Positions 8,070-20,487 are shown, numbered from the stretch's first letter. The stretch: 64,000 nucleotides of DNA from Kribbella rubisoli (GCF_004217145.1 NZ_SHKR01000011.1:806001-870000); one strand, 5' to 3'. A program made the numbers and translations. Notes: generated by a model from the letters alone, not told the origin.

Positions 8070-8885
8070 CTACGGCTTGCGACCGAGGGCGACCATGAGG
8101 AGCTGGCCGGCGCCGGTGGAGCTGAGCGTCTGCTCGTCGTGCGGCCACCACGCCGTCAGGTCGACCAGCCCGGGCTGGACCAGCTCGAGCCCGCCGAGGA
8201 GCTCCTCGGTCTCGGCCCTGGTCCGGAACCGAATCTGCGGGAAGGCGTCCTGCAACTTCTCCTCGATGGCGGTCGAGAACTCCGCTAGCCGGCCGCCGTC
8301 GCGTGGGTTGAGCGGATTGGTGAGCGCCACGTAGGAGCCGGGCGGCACGGCGGCGACGTAATCCGCGATGACCCGGACAGCCTTGGGGCTCGGGACGTTG
8401 TGCAGGACCAGCCCGAGGAGGATGCCCACCGGGCGGGTGAGGTCGAGCCCCGCGGTCACGTCCGGATGATTGAGTACGACGGCCGGGTCGGTCAGGTCGA
8501 CGCCGGCGAAGAAGCTGCGCTTGTCGTCGGCGAGCAGCGCCTGACCGTGCGAGATCGCGGTCAGGTCGTGGTCGACGTACACGACCTTCGCGGCGGCGTT
8601 GGTGCGTTGCGCGATCTCGTGCGTGTTCAGCGCGGTCGGGAGGCCGGCGCCGAGGTCGAGGAACTGGTCGATCCCGCCCTCGGTCGCCATCCGGCCGATC
8701 GCCTCGGCCAGCCAGCGCCGGTTCTGCTTGGTCAGCTCGGGCAGTTCGGGCGCGATCTTCAGCAGCTCCTGGACGAAGCGCCGGTCGACCTCGAAATTGT
8801 TCTTGCCGCCGAGCAGCAGGTCGTAGACCCGCGCCTGGGACGCGCGGTCGAGGTCGATCAGGTCCAGCTGGCCGTAGTCCGGCAT
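8070..8885 (-). CDS. SAM-dependent methyltransferase, DUF574 (Methyltransf_19) family
   Basis: Predicted 271-residue methyltransferase of the type expanded in actinobacteria. It has the family signature ARVYDLLLGGKNNFEVDR, the SAM motif QFLDLGAGLPT, the acidic VVYVDHDLTAISHGQALL and a later LGLVLHNVPSP. ATG 8885 with GGAG seven bases upstream matches the usual N-terminus (MPDYGQLDLIDLDRAS). Substrates of this family are mostly unknown. The gene is isolated: 171 bases follow it and 219 separate it from the divergent lyase gene; apart from the LacI-type site I see nothing definite in either gap. Confidence 0.88.
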   Translation of the reverse strand: MPDYGQLDLIDLDRASQARVYDLLLGGKNNFEVDRRFVQELLKIAPELPELTKQNRRWLAEAIGRMATEGGIDQFLDLGAGLPTALNTHEIAQRTNAAAKVVYVDHDLTAISHGQALLADDKRSFFAGVDLTDPAVVLNHPDVTAGLDLTRPVGILLGLVLHNVPSPKAVRVIADYVAAVPPGSYVALTNPLNPRDGGRLAEFSTAIEEKLQDAFPQIRFRTRAETEELLGGLELVQPGLVDLTAWWPHDEQTLSSTGAGQLLMVALGRKP

Positions 8886-9031
8886 GACCTGCTCCACCTC
8901 CGATCCGTCATCCGAAAACCGGGATTGCCGGAAGGCTATCCAGCAAATCCATCGGGCGCTGCACCGGGGCCGTGTCGTGGAACCTCCTGCCGCGGCTGTC
9001 CCACCCCACGGGAGATCCGCCCGACTCGCAC

Positions 9032-9045
9032 GGTAAGCGCTTGCC
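9032..9045. promoter_or_regulatory. LacI-family type operator
   Basis: GGTAAGCGCTTGCC is a near-perfect palindrome around AAGCGCTT, the pattern bound by many LacI/GalR sugar regulators. It lies 60 bases upstream of the polysaccharide lyase start, in the only long gap of this region. No lacI gene is visible, so the regulator would be encoded elsewhere. Confidence 0.6.
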
Positions 9046-9104
9046 AGACTCTCTTCAGGCGCTCCACACTGAGCGACTACCGCCCCACCTCCCAGGAGGA
9101 ACCC

Positions 9105-10535
9105 ATGCACCGTCGCACTTTCTTGATCGGCAGCCTCGGCCTCACCGCGGCAACCGTCGCCAGACCCGCGAGTGCCACGACCGCCCGGACAAGAGCCGTC
9201 CGGGCCCGCACGCTGGACGAGCTCCGCAAGGCGATCGCGGCCGCCAAGCCGGGCGCCGAGATCGTGCTGGCCAACGGCACGTACGCCGTACCCGGTGATG
9301 AAACCATCGCGGTCAGCGCGAAGCACGGGACCGCGGCCGCGCCGATCACCGTCCGCGCGGAGTCGATCGGCGGTGTGACGCTGACCGGAAACAACGGGTT
9401 CGCCCTCGCGGGTTCGTCGTACGTCGTGATCGACGGATTCAAGCTTCGGCAGCAGACCACGTTCGAAGTACCGACGACGTGTCAGCACATCCGGATCAGC
9501 CGCAACGACCTCCAGCTCGGCGATATCGAGGGCTCGCACTGGGTGATGGTGCGCGGCGACGCGACTGTTGTCGAGCGCAACCACTTCCACGGGAAGTCGA
9601 AGCTCGGCGTCTTCCTCGGCGTCGAGGGCCCCGGCTCCGACGGCATGGCCCGCGGTGTGCAGATCGTCCGGAACTACTTCTCCGACCACACGTACGCCGG
9701 TGACAACGGCGGCGAGCCGATCCGGCTCGGACTGAGCGGCCGGTCGTTGAGTGACGCCGGCGCGTTCGTCGAGGAGAACCTGTTCGAGCGGTGCAACGGC
9801 GACCCGGAGGCGATCTCGGTCAAGTCGACCGGCAACACGATCCGGCACAACACGATCCGCGACAGCCTCGGCGGGATCGTGCTCCGGCACGGCAACAGGT
9901 CCCGCGTCGACGCGAACTTCATCCTTGCCGGAAGCAACGGAATCCGGATCTACGGCAACGATCACCTGATCGTGAACAACTACGTCGAGCAGGTCGCCGG
10001 CTCCGGGATCGTGCTCGGCAGCGGGAGCGTCCGCGACCACAAGCCCGAGGACTCCCCCGAGAGCCGACGCGGCAACGACGCACCTGACCGGGTGACGATC
10101 GCGCTGAACACCGTTCAATCGTGTGGAACGGCGATCAGCGGCGAGTCACAGCGTCCCTTGCCGCCGCTCGGCTGCTCGATCACCGACAACCTTCTCGTCG
10201 GCGATGCAGGCAAGCAACTGGTCTCGATGCCGTACCTGGACGGGATCGCGTTCTCCGGCAACCTCTGCTGGGGTGCCGCGTCCGACGGCACCATCCCGGC
10301 GGGCGGATCCGCTCGGAAGGACCCGAAGCTCGCGGCGGGCAGCGACGGCGTACGTCGGCTCACGGCGGGCAGCCCGGCGATCAACGCGGCCATCAAGTCG
10401 TACCCGACCGTCACCCGCGACCTCGACGACCACCCGCGCACCGGCAAGGCAGACGTCGGCGCGGACGAGTACAGCAAGGCCACGCCGCACAACCGTCCGC
10501 TGAAACCTGCAGACGTCGGTCCCGCGTCGCGATGA
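9105..10535 (+). CDS. Tat-exported polysaccharide lyase, PL6 (alginate lyase/chondroitinase B-like)
   Basis: Predicted 476-residue secreted lyase. The N-terminus MHRRTFLIGSLGLTAAT is a twin-arginine signal, cleaved near ARPASA. The rest is a right-handed beta-helix. Each turn carries Asn or Val ladders, and the PL6 active region is recognisable: SVKSTGN with the catalytic Lys (about residue 240) and IVLRHGNRS with the catalytic Arg (about 261), spaced as in chondroitinase B. Members cleave alginate or dermatan by beta-elimination, and alginate-type substrates are commonest in soil actinobacteria. The C-terminal AGSPAINAA...ADVGADEY is typical of extracellular beta-helix enzymes. GGAGGA lies seven bases before the ATG. 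A LacI-type operator upstream suggests sugar induction. Confidence 0.87.
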   Translation: MHRRTFLIGSLGLTAATVARPASATTARTRAVRARTLDELRKAIAAAKPGAEIVLANGTYAVPGDETIAVSAKHGTAAAPITVRAESIGGVTLTGNNGFALAGSSYVVIDGFKLRQQTTFEVPTTCQHIRISRNDLQLGDIEGSHWVMVRGDATVVERNHFHGKSKLGVFLGVEGPGSDGMARGVQIVRNYFSDHTYAGDNGGEPIRLGLSGRSLSDAGAFVEENLFERCNGDPEAISVKSTGNTIRHNTIRDSLGGIVLRHGNRSRVDANFILAGSNGIRIYGNDHLIVNNYVEQVAGSGIVLGSGSVRDHKPEDSPESRRGNDAPDRVTIALNTVQSCGTAISGESQRPLPPLGCSITDNLLVGDAGKQLVSMPYLDGIAFSGNLCWGAASDGTIPAGGSARKDPKLAAGSDGVRRLTAGSPAINAAIKSYPTVTRDLDDHPRTGKADVGADEYSKATPHNRPLKPADVGPASR

Positions 10536-10545
10536 GTTTTCTCCG

Positions 10546-10580
10546 GCTCGTTCGTCTCAACAGCTACCAACCGAACGAGC
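10546..10580. promoter_or_regulatory. 9-bp inverted repeat before the DHFR-like gene
   Basis: GCTCGTTCG (10546-10554) and CGAACGAGC (10572-10580) are perfect inverted repeats with a 17-base loop, ending directly at the AGGAGG ribosome-binding site. It could be the lyase terminator, an operator, or an RNA stem that limits ribosome access. Confidence 0.5.
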
Positions 10581-10590
10581 AGGAGGAAAC

Positions 10591-11130
10591 ATGTCGAAGG
10601 TCTTGTACTCGGTGACGATGTCGGTGGACGGGTTCATCACCGGGCCGGACGGTGACATGCAGTGGATGCGCCCGTACCTCGGGCCCAATCCGGAGGTCGG
10701 CGAGCTGATCCCGCGGATCGGATCGATCCTCGTCGGCCGCCGGTCCCACGACGGAGACGATCCGTTCAAGGGTGAGTCCGGTGAAGGTCAGGCGTTCGGC
10801 GGCGGGTGGAGCGGACCGTTGTACGTCGTCACGCATCGCCCGCCGGCCGCCGCGGAACCCGATGTCACGTACGTCGACGACTTCGCCAAGGCACTCGCCC
10901 GAGCGAAGGAGGCAGCCGGCGACAAGTACGTCAACGTGATCGGAGCCAACATCGCCAAGCAGTGCATCGAGGCCGGCGAGCTGGACGAGGTCCTGCTCCT
11001 GTTCGCCCCGACGATGCTCGGCGACGGCACCCGCCTGTTCGACTACCCGGGCGGCCACACGGTCCGGCTCGAACGCATGAGCGTCACCGAGACCGCCATG
11101 GCCACCAGCATGTGGTTCAAGGTGGTCTAG
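10591..11130 (+). CDS. dihydrofolate reductase family (RibD C-terminal) protein
   Basis: Predicted 179-residue reductase. It opens VLYSVTMSVDGFITGPDGDMQW, as in RibD_C proteins, and has the NADPH-binding YVNVIGANIAKQCIEAGELDEVLL segment and a final TMLGDGTRLFD strand. These proteins use NADPH or act as unknown oxidoreductases and are not usually the essential DHFR. AGGAGG is well placed. The stop codon shares CTAG with the stop of the convergent YCII gene (four-base overlap). Confidence 0.87.
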   Translation: MSKVLYSVTMSVDGFITGPDGDMQWMRPYLGPNPEVGELIPRIGSILVGRRSHDGDDPFKGESGEGQAFGGGWSGPLYVVTHRPPAAAEPDVTYVDDFAKALARAKEAAGDKYVNVIGANIAKQCIEAGELDEVLLLFAPTMLGDGTRLFDYPGGHTVRLERMSVTETAMATSMWFKVV

Positions 11131-11420
11131 AAGTCCGTAGCGGTCGGGTGCATGACCGCTCGGATCTCTACGGAGCGGCCGGCGGCTCGCGCGTCTGGTA
11201 GCAGGCGCGCGAGCTCGATCGCTCGTTCAGGGCTCTCGACGTCGATGACGTAGTACCCGTCGATCTGCGTCGGCCGGCAGTCGGGAAGTCGGACGGACAG
11301 CTGGGGATCGGCGAGTAGTTCGCCGCCGACCAGTTCGCCGGCGTCGTGGGCAACTCGCTCGAACTCGTCACGCTGCAGACGCGCTTCACCGTCACCCTGC
11401 AGGATCAGTAGGAACTTCAT
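11127..11420 (-). CDS. YCII-related small protein
   Basis: Predicted 97-residue protein of the YCII/YciI-like fold. It starts MKFLLILQGDGEARLQRDEF, has the middle strand QIDGYYVIDVESPERAIELA and ends VEIRAVMHPTATDF. It lacks the DGPF motif of the larger YCII gene at 5762 but shares the fold signature. GGAG is well placed before ATG 11420. Function unknown. Confidence 0.75.
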   Translation of the reverse strand: MKFLLILQGDGEARLQRDEFERVAHDAGELVGGELLADPQLSVRLPDCRPTQIDGYYVIDVESPERAIELARLLPDARAAGRSVEIRAVMHPTATDF

Positions 11421-11480
11421 CGGCGCACTCCTCTCACTGATAGGACGGAGTCGAGCGCGCGGTTTTGACATGATGGGCCG

Positions 11481-12038
11481 ATGTTCGTGCGTACCGAACG
11501 GCTGACCTTGCGCCGGTTCACGCCTGCGGACGCCGAGCGGTTCGCGGCGTACCGCTCAGATCCTGATGTCGCCCACTACCAAGGGTGGGACGCGCCGGTG
11601 TCGCTCACCGACGCCCAGGAGACGGTCGAACGGTTCGGGCGGGGCGATCCGGAAGCGGCCGGCTGGTTCCAGTACGCGGTCGACCTGGACGGCGTACTGA
11701 TCGGGGACCTCGGTCTCAACCTGCACGAGAACCTGATGCAGGCCGAGCTCGGCTTCACGCTGGCAACGGAGTACCAAGGGATGGGGTACGCGTCCGAGGC
11801 CGTGCGCGGACTGCTCGAGCACCTCTTCGTCGAGCGGGAGCTGCATCGAGTGTCCGCCGAGGCCGACGCCCGCAATACAGCCTCCGCGCGGTTGCTCGAA
11901 CGGGTCGGATTCACCCAGGAAGGTCTGCGGCTGTCCAACACCTGGTTCAAGGGCGAGTGGACCGACGACCTGCTGTTCGGCTACCTGCGCGACGACTATC
12001 TCAACCGATCGCGGCCCACGCCCGCGCAGTCAACTTGA
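11481..12038 (+). CDS. GNAT N-acetyltransferase, RimJ/RimL type
   Basis: Predicted 185-residue acetyl-CoA-dependent acetyltransferase. It opens VRTERLTLRRFTPADAERFAAYRSDPDV, as in RimJ/RimL/aminoglycoside-type members. It has the strand pair GVLIGDLGLNL and AELGFTLATEYQGMGYASEAV, the latter with the Q/RxxGxG/A acetyl-CoA loop, then a helix HRVSAEADARNTASARLLERVGF. Substrate unknown. The last 38 bases overlap the convergent methyltransferase gene. Confidence 0.86.
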   Translation: MFVRTERLTLRRFTPADAERFAAYRSDPDVAHYQGWDAPVSLTDAQETVERFGRGDPEAAGWFQYAVDLDGVLIGDLGLNLHENLMQAELGFTLATEYQGMGYASEAVRGLLEHLFVERELHRVSAEADARNTASARLLERVGFTQEGLRLSNTWFKGEWTDDLLFGYLRDDYLNRSRPTPAQST

Positions 12039-12762
12039 TCGAGCCGTCCGCCTCGATCGGCAACCGCTCGCGGACGCCCTCACGCATCGCATCCTGATCC
12101 GCCGGCTCCAGACCGCGCAGGTACACCGGCGCCACACCCGTCCCGCCGAGGAACGGCGTCCAGAAGTCGTCGAACGAGGTAAACACCGTCGGTACGTCGA
12201 TCGCGCGCGTCCGCACGTCGGCGAACCCGGCCTCGCGGAACAGTCCTTCCAGGCCTTCCGCCGTACAGAAGGCGAATCGGACGCCCTCGTCGTGCTCACG
12301 GTCCTGGGGACGCAGCGCGAGCATCGTGTCGAAGAAGTACCGCATCACCTGCATGCCTTCGGCGTAGTCCCACACGTAGACCGCGACCGTCGACCCGATC
12401 TCCCGCATCCGGCGCAGGGCCTCGACCCGCTCCGGGACGAAGTTGAGCACGAGACCGGAGACCACCACGTCGAACGGGCCGTCCGGCAGCTCGGCCGCCG
12501 AGCGTAGGTCGAAGCTCGCGCGCTCGTCGTGGATCGACTGCCGCGCGTACTCGATGAAGCCTTCCGACGGGTCGACCCCGAGCACGGTGGCTGGATCCGC
12601 CGCACGCAGGATCGTGCTCGTCAGCGCGCCCGTACCGCAGCCGACGTCGAGCCAGCCCAACGCCGCCGGCTGCTCGAGCCAGTCGAGGAACTCCTTCGCG
12701 ACCAACCGGCTCCAGCGGCCGACATACGACTCGTAGATTCCGCCACGCGACCACTCACTCAC
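12001..12762 (-). CDS. class I SAM-dependent methyltransferase
   Basis: Predicted 253-residue methyltransferase. The SAM motif [17 protein letters not shown] is at about residues 40-56, the acidic post-motif [13 protein letters not shown] at about 70, and [19 protein letters not shown] at about 105. The start is GTG 12762, whose GTGA overlaps the stop of the preceding SDR gene, so the two are coupled. The SDR gene's own operators should control this gene too. Substrate not predictable. Confidence 0.85.
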   Translation of the reverse strand: MSEWSRGGIYESYVGRWSRLVAKEFLDWLEQPAALGWLDVGCGTGALTSTILRAADPATVLGVDPSEGFIEYARQSIHDERASFDLRSAAELPDGPFDVVVSGLVLNFVPERVEALRRMREIGSTVAVYVWDYAEGMQVMRYFFDTMLALRPQDREHDEGVRFAFCTAEGLEGLFREAGFADVRTRAIDVPTVFTSFDDFWTPFLGGTGVAPVYLRGLEPADQDAMREGVRERLPIEADGSIKLTARAWAAIG

Positions 12763-13691
12763 TTGGGCAGGATAGACGGGAGCGAAACGCCCGTCAGTCC
12801 CTCGGCAACCTTCCAGAGGCGGGCGCTGGTCTCGGCGTCGAGCGCAGCCTTCGGCTGCTTGGCCACGGCGGTGGGACCGACGAGACCGAAGATGCCCGAC
12901 GGACCGTAGTAGCCGCCGGCCTCGGCGGCAGGGTCGGCGGCCGCGAACAGGAGCGGCTCGGCGCCGATCTCGACGTCCTGCTTCGGCAGCGGGTTGAAGC
13001 GCATGCCCACCCGGTTGAGAAGCGACGGCCTCTCCCGGCCGAGCGCGGCACCGGCGCTCTGCAGGTTGGTGCGGGTGTAGCCGGGGTGGGCGGCGACGCT
13101 GAGCAGGCCCCAACCGCGGTCGGCGGAGAGCTTGGCCAGTTGGTTGCTCATCATCAGGTCGGCGAGCTTCGACTGCGAGTACGCCGCGGTCCGCCGGTAT
13201 CGCTTGTCCCACTGCAGGTCGTCGAAGTGGATGCTGCCGAAGTTCGCGGCACCGCTGGCCATGGTCGCGATCCGGGGCGCCGGCCCTGCCAGGACGAGCG
13301 GCAGCAGCCGCACGGTGAGCGCGAACGGGCCGAGGAAGTTTGACCCGAACTGCAGCTCGAAGCCGTCCTTCGTGGAGATCCGGGTCGGCGGAACCATCAC
13401 GCCGGCGTTGTTCACCAGCACGTCGACGTGCGACTCGTCGGCGGCGAGCTTCTCGGCGAACTCCTGGACCGAGGCCAGGTCGGCGAGGTCGATCCGCCGC
13501 ACTTCGAGCTGGGCGCTCGGGTGCGCGGCGAGGATCTCGGCCTTCGCCGCCTCGCCCTTGGCCGGAGTCCGGACCGCCATCACCACCCGCGCACCGGCGG
13601 CGGCGAGCCGCTTGGTGGCCTCCTTGCCGGTGCCGCTGTTGGCGCCGGTGACGACAACGAGCTTGCCGGTCTGATCGGGAATCTCATACAT
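12759..13691 (-). CDS. short-chain dehydrogenase/reductase, retinol dehydrogenase-like
   Basis: Predicted 310-residue SDR. The cofactor motif [13 protein letters not shown], the NNAG motif ([10 protein letters not shown]), the active site [13 protein letters not shown] and the YSQSK catalytic Tyr-Lys pair are all present, in the order of classical SDRs of the WW-oxidoreductase/retinol dehydrogenase group (about 300 residues). ATG 13691 has GGAG eight bases before it. It is divergent from a TetR gene across three operator copies, a standard detoxification layout, and coupled to a methyltransferase downstream. Confidence 0.88.
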   Translation of the reverse strand: MYEIPDQTGKLVVVTGANSGTGKEATKRLAAAGARVVMAVRTPAKGEAAKAEILAAHPSAQLEVRRIDLADLASVQEFAEKLAADESHVDVLVNNAGVMVPPTRISTKDGFELQFGSNFLGPFALTVRLLPLVLAGPAPRIATMASGAANFGSIHFDDLQWDKRYRRTAAYSQSKLADLMMSNQLAKLSADRGWGLLSVAAHPGYTRTNLQSAGAALGRERPSLLNRVGMRFNPLPKQDVEIGAEPLLFAAADPAAEAGGYYGPSGIFGLVGPTAVAKQPKAALDAETSARLWKVAEGLTGVSLPSILPK

Positions 13692-13706
13692 GATCCACAC
13701 TCCATA

Positions 13707-13778
13707 AAAGACTGATGGTCTGTTATGGCTGGAACTTTATCAGACCGCTGGTCCGATAACAACAGACCGATGGTCTGT
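13707..13778. promoter_or_regulatory. three 17-bp TetR operators
   Basis: Three related 17-base dyads lie between the divergent genes. The best is ACAGACCGATGGTCTGT (13762-13778), with seven-base perfect arms. TCAGACCGCTGGTCCGA (13740-13756) and AAAGACTGATGGTCTGT (13707-13723) are degenerate copies. The first ends six bases before the tetR start, as expected for an autorepressor that also controls the SDR gene. Confidence 0.8.
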
Positions 13779-13783
13779 AGAAT

Positions 13784-14458
13784 GTGAGCGTGAAGACATT
13801 CCAGCGCGCTCGGAGCGACGAGCAGCGGGCCGAGCGGCGGCGGGCGATCCTCGCGACGGCCGCCACGATGCTGACCGAGATGCCGGTCGCGGACGTCAGC
13901 CTCAACGAGCTGAGCCGCCGCGTCGGCCTGGCGAAGTCCAACGTGCTGAACTACTTCGACTCCCGCGAGGCCGTCCTGCTCGAGCTGTCGAGCAGCGAGC
14001 TAGCGGCCTGGGTAAAGGATCTGGACGCCACGGTCGGCGACGCGCTCCCGGAGCTGACGATCGACGATCGGTCCGAGCAGCTGATCAGCGCCATCGTCGG
14101 CACGCTGTCGGAGCGGCCGGTGCTCTGCGACCTGATCAGCGCGCAGGCAGGAGTCCTGGAGCGGAACATCTCCACCGAGACAGCGCTGAGCTTCAAGCGC
14201 GCTGCCGCGGTGAGCTATGTGCAGATGATCGAGGTCGTCGCCGGCGTGCTGCCGGAGCTCGGCGAGGACGGAGCGGGCAGGTTCATCGCCACCGCGAGCC
14301 TGCTCGCGGGTGCGATCTGGACCCACTCACACCCCGTCCCCGCCATCCTCGCCGCCTACGAAGCCGACCCGGCCCTCGAAGCCATCCGGCTGGATTTCGA
14401 GCCGGCTCTCACCGACTCCCTTCGCACCTTGCTGTACGGCGCTCTACCGCGAGCGTGA
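13784..14458 (+). CDS. TetR family regulator
   Basis: Predicted 224-residue repressor. Residues 10-60 are the HTH: RRRAILATAATMLTEM, then SLNELSRRVGLAKSNVLNYFDSREAVLLEL, where SNVLNYF is the recognition helix. The ligand domain is about residues 80-220. GTG 13784 is taken as start, with GTG 13790 as alternative; neither has a strong ribosome-binding site, so translation may be nearly leaderless. It probably represses itself and the divergent SDR/methyltransferase pair. Its stop abuts the stop of the convergent phosphatase gene (TGATCA). Confidence 0.87.
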   Translation: MSVKTFQRARSDEQRAERRRAILATAATMLTEMPVADVSLNELSRRVGLAKSNVLNYFDSREAVLLELSSSELAAWVKDLDATVGDALPELTIDDRSEQLISAIVGTLSERPVLCDLISAQAGVLERNISTETALSFKRAAAVSYVQMIEVVAGVLPELGEDGAGRFIATASLLAGAIWTHSHPVPAILAAYEADPALEAIRLDFEPALTDSLRTLLYGALPRA

Positions 14459-15310
14459 TCAGGGCAGGTAGTAGTTCGGGTTCGGGAGCTTGAAAGTACG
14501 GTCCGCGAAGCCGCCCTTCAGGTCGGAGAACTGGTCGCCGAAGTTCGCGACGATGTCGTAGCCGAGCGACTCGATGTGCGCACGGGTCGCCGATTTGTAG
14601 TGGATCGTCGTGCACGAGCCGTTCGGGTCGGCCGCGCAGGCCTTCTTCAGGTAGTCCGGGTAGTCGGCGACGGCGGGCTTGGTGAACAGGCCGTCCTCGC
14701 CGTTGCTCAGGGTCGTCGGGTCCGGGTAGCCGGCGTCGACGCCGATCCCGTCCGTGGTGAGGTTGCCCAGCGTGGCCTTCTCCTGCGCTGCGCCGCGGCC
14801 GGTCAGGAAGAAGATCGCGTACCCCTTGCTCGCGGCCGTCTTCACCAGGTCGACCATGCCCGGCACGGCCGGGAACCGCTGGTTCAGCACATAGTCCGCG
14901 TTGGTCGTCGGGTTGAACGCCCAGTTACTGAAGATCTCGTAGTTCCAGGTCGCCAGCGAGGTGTCGTCGACGTCCAGCAGGATCGCCTTCGTCTGGCGGG
15001 TGTGGTGCGGCGCCGAGATCCAGCGCGTGCCCGCCGCAGCCACCGAGCGGGCTTCCTTGGCGTAGTTGCTGTTGTCCGCGAAGGTACCGCTACCGAGCGG
15101 ATCGCCGTAGTAGTTGCGCAACTGCTGCCGCAGTACGTCGATGTTCGTGACCTGCTTCTCGCTGCGCGGCGTCGACGTCTGGATGGCCGGCTGCGGGTTC
15201 GCGGCACCGGCCGAGTACGCGACCCCGCCGACGACCGATGTCATCGCGACTGCTGCGACGCTGGTCAGAACCATCCGGCGGGACGGCCGGCGCCAGGAAC
15301 GGAATGCCAT
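14459..15310 (-). CDS. exported HAD acid phosphatase (class III/plant type)
   Basis: Predicted 283-residue secreted phosphatase. An Arg-rich N-terminus (FRSWRRPSRRMVLTSV) precedes a hydrophobic stretch ending near YSAGAA, a signal peptide that may use Tat or Sec. HAD motif I is ILLDVDDTSLATWNYE (DxDxT), motif II FFLTGRG, and the last motif NFGDQFSDLKGG. This order and the DVDDT form match the class B/plant acid phosphatase group. The enzyme would release phosphate from phosphoesters outside the cell. ATG 15310 has GAAGG upstream. Confidence 0.84.
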   Translation of the reverse strand: MAFRSWRRPSRRMVLTSVAAVAMTSVVGGVAYSAGAANPQPAIQTSTPRSEKQVTNIDVLRQQLRNYYGDPLGSGTFADNSNYAKEARSVAAAGTRWISAPHHTRQTKAILLDVDDTSLATWNYEIFSNWAFNPTTNADYVLNQRFPAVPGMVDLVKTAASKGYAIFFLTGRGAAQEKATLGNLTTDGIGVDAGYPDPTTLSNGEDGLFTKPAVADYPDYLKKACAADPNGSCTTIHYKSATRAHIESLGYDIVANFGDQFSDLKGGFADRTFKLPNPNYYLP

Positions 15311-15415
15311 GGTGACCTTCTTCGGAGTACGGGAAATGCTTGCCAAAGCAAACTAACCCGGTCCGGCCAGGTTGACCGCGCGACAGCCTGAATTACAGGG
15401 GAATCCTGCGTCTGT

Positions 15416-15892
15416 TCAGACGGACTTCACGTAACGGTGGCATGGCACCGGTACGCTCCCGCCTTCCACCGTGGCCGGGTAGTCGAACGGGCCGCCGTCT
15501 GTCCAGCCGCTGCGCTCGTAGAACCGGCGGGCCCGCGCATTCCCGGTCGCTACGGCAAGCCAGGCTTCCCTGTGTCCTCCGGCTTTCACCTGCTGTTCAG
15601 CTTCGGTCAGTAGCGTCCCGGCTACTCCCGATCCACGGTGATCGCGCGATACGTACACCTGCTCGACCTCGTCCCCCACGACCATCACGAAACCGGCAAC
15701 CGCGTCCCCCACCAGTGCGACGGTGGTGTCCGCAACCCGTTGAACAGCACGCGTTCCGAACGATTCCTCGGTCCGGACAGCGACCAGTTCGTCCGGTACA
15801 TGCCCGAGATGCCCGTCCCGCCAACCGTCGTACCAGATCGCTGCCACCACCTCGGAGTCCCCGGCAACAGCAGGCCGCACGATCACAGTCAT
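15416..15892 (-). CDS. GNAT N-acetyltransferase
   Basis: Predicted 158-residue acetyltransferase. It begins MTVIVRPAVAGDSEVVAAIW, has the strand VEQVYVSRDHRGSGVAGTLL with the R/QxxGxG/A acetyl-CoA loop (RGSGVA), and the C-terminal AWLAVATGNARARRFYERSGW, which is diagnostic. The receptor amine is unknown. ATG 15892 faces the unknown gene at 15944 across 51 bases. Confidence 0.87.
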   Translation of the reverse strand: MTVIVRPAVAGDSEVVAAIWYDGWRDGHLGHVPDELVAVRTEESFGTRAVQRVADTTVALVGDAVAGFVMVVGDEVEQVYVSRDHRGSGVAGTLLTEAEQQVKAGGHREAWLAVATGNARARRFYERSGWTDGGPFDYPATVEGGSVPVPCHRYVKSV

Positions 15893-15943
15893 GCGGCCAG
15901 CGTAAATGAACCCCGCAGCCTCGCCCACGAAGGAGAACTCGCC

Positions 15944-16846
15944 ATGGCCACTGGCCTGGTCAAGACCGACGATCCGTGCTTCTCCTGGGGAGACTCGATC
16001 GTCGAAGCCGTCAGCGAGACCACTGATCGCCTCGTCCGGTGGCGCGGTATCGACTTCGTCGTCCGGCCGAACGACCGCCCGGGCATGAGCGCGGTCGACT
16101 CGCTCCGGTCCAACGACAGCCCCCTGGTCCTGCCGGAGGAGCTGGCCGATGCGGTCCGCCGGTACGGCGCTGGGACGCCGGAGCAGGGTGACCGGGAACG
16201 ACTGGTCCAAGCAACCGCACACACGACCTCGCAGTCGGTCGGACTGAGCAGCCCGCTGTTCGACAACATCGGCGGACTCCACCAGCCGGAGGCCGACCTG
16301 GACGACGGACTGGCCGATGTCTGGACCCAGGAACGGCTGTCCGAGCTCTGGTCGAGGACCGAATCCGCACAGTTCGTCCCGGCCGAAGACGTGCCGGACT
16401 TCGCCTTCGCCGGCCGGAACCCGGCGGCCGCAGCGGCAGCACGGGAACTGATGACCGAGATCGTCCGGCAGCAGGGCGGCACCACAGCCGAGCCTGAGGA
16501 CTACGCCGCACTCTCCGACTGGCTGATCTCACAGAAGCCCGAGGAGCGGTACGGCGAGATCCTGTCGCTCCTGCCCGGTACGGAAGAACTGTCGCCACGT
16601 GACTTGCTGCGCGCAGAGGTCACCCTCCGCAACGGCTTCACCGAGGCCGTCGCGAAGGACGACCCGTCCCTCGCGGCCGCTGCCGTCCAGACTGCATCGG
16701 AGAAGATCGACCCCCAGCTACGCAGGCTGCTCGAGGACTCCGCACTCGCCCCGGCCAGCGGCGCAATCACCGCCAACGCCAGCTACAGCACGACCGGACC
16801 TTCCAAGATCCAGCCCGGTCGCGAGCAGCGAGGCCTCGGCGGCTAG
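15944..16846 (+). CDS. hypothetical protein
   Basis: I do not recognise this 300-residue protein. It is acidic and soluble, without signal peptide or membrane segments. It opens MATGLVKTDDPCFSWGDSIV, has a Trp/Arg strand around LVRWRGIDFVVRPNDRPG, a middle region rich in Asp/Glu, and a helical C-terminal half with Ala- and Glu-rich stretches (AAAARELMTEIVRQQGG; LRAEVTLRNGF). AGGAG lies nine bases before the ATG. It is alone between a divergent GNAT gene and the convergent metH. No toxin, nuclease or transport motif is seen. Confidence 0.7.
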   Translation: MATGLVKTDDPCFSWGDSIVEAVSETTDRLVRWRGIDFVVRPNDRPGMSAVDSLRSNDSPLVLPEELADAVRRYGAGTPEQGDRERLVQATAHTTSQSVGLSSPLFDNIGGLHQPEADLDDGLADVWTQERLSELWSRTESAQFVPAEDVPDFAFAGRNPAAAAAARELMTEIVRQQGGTTAEPEDYAALSDWLISQKPEERYGEILSLLPGTEELSPRDLLRAEVTLRNGFTEAVAKDDPSLAAAAVQTASEKIDPQLRRLLEDSALAPASGAITANASYSTTGPSKIQPGREQRGLGG

Positions 16847-16849
16847 GCC

Positions 16850-20464
<3,615 letters not shown>

Positions 20465-20487
20465 CTGCCGTCCCCTCCAGAAACGAT

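Noticed and set aside
8886..10118. Minus-strand extension of the DUF574 methyltransferase frame to 682 codons
   Set aside because: The extension is antisense to the PL6 lyase and the natural methyltransferase start with a ribosome-binding site is at 8885.
14459..14464. Skew change at convergent gene ends (for example near 4660, 14460 and 23600)
   Set aside because: These fit the normal preference for C-ending codons on converging genes, unlike the intragenic flips reported.
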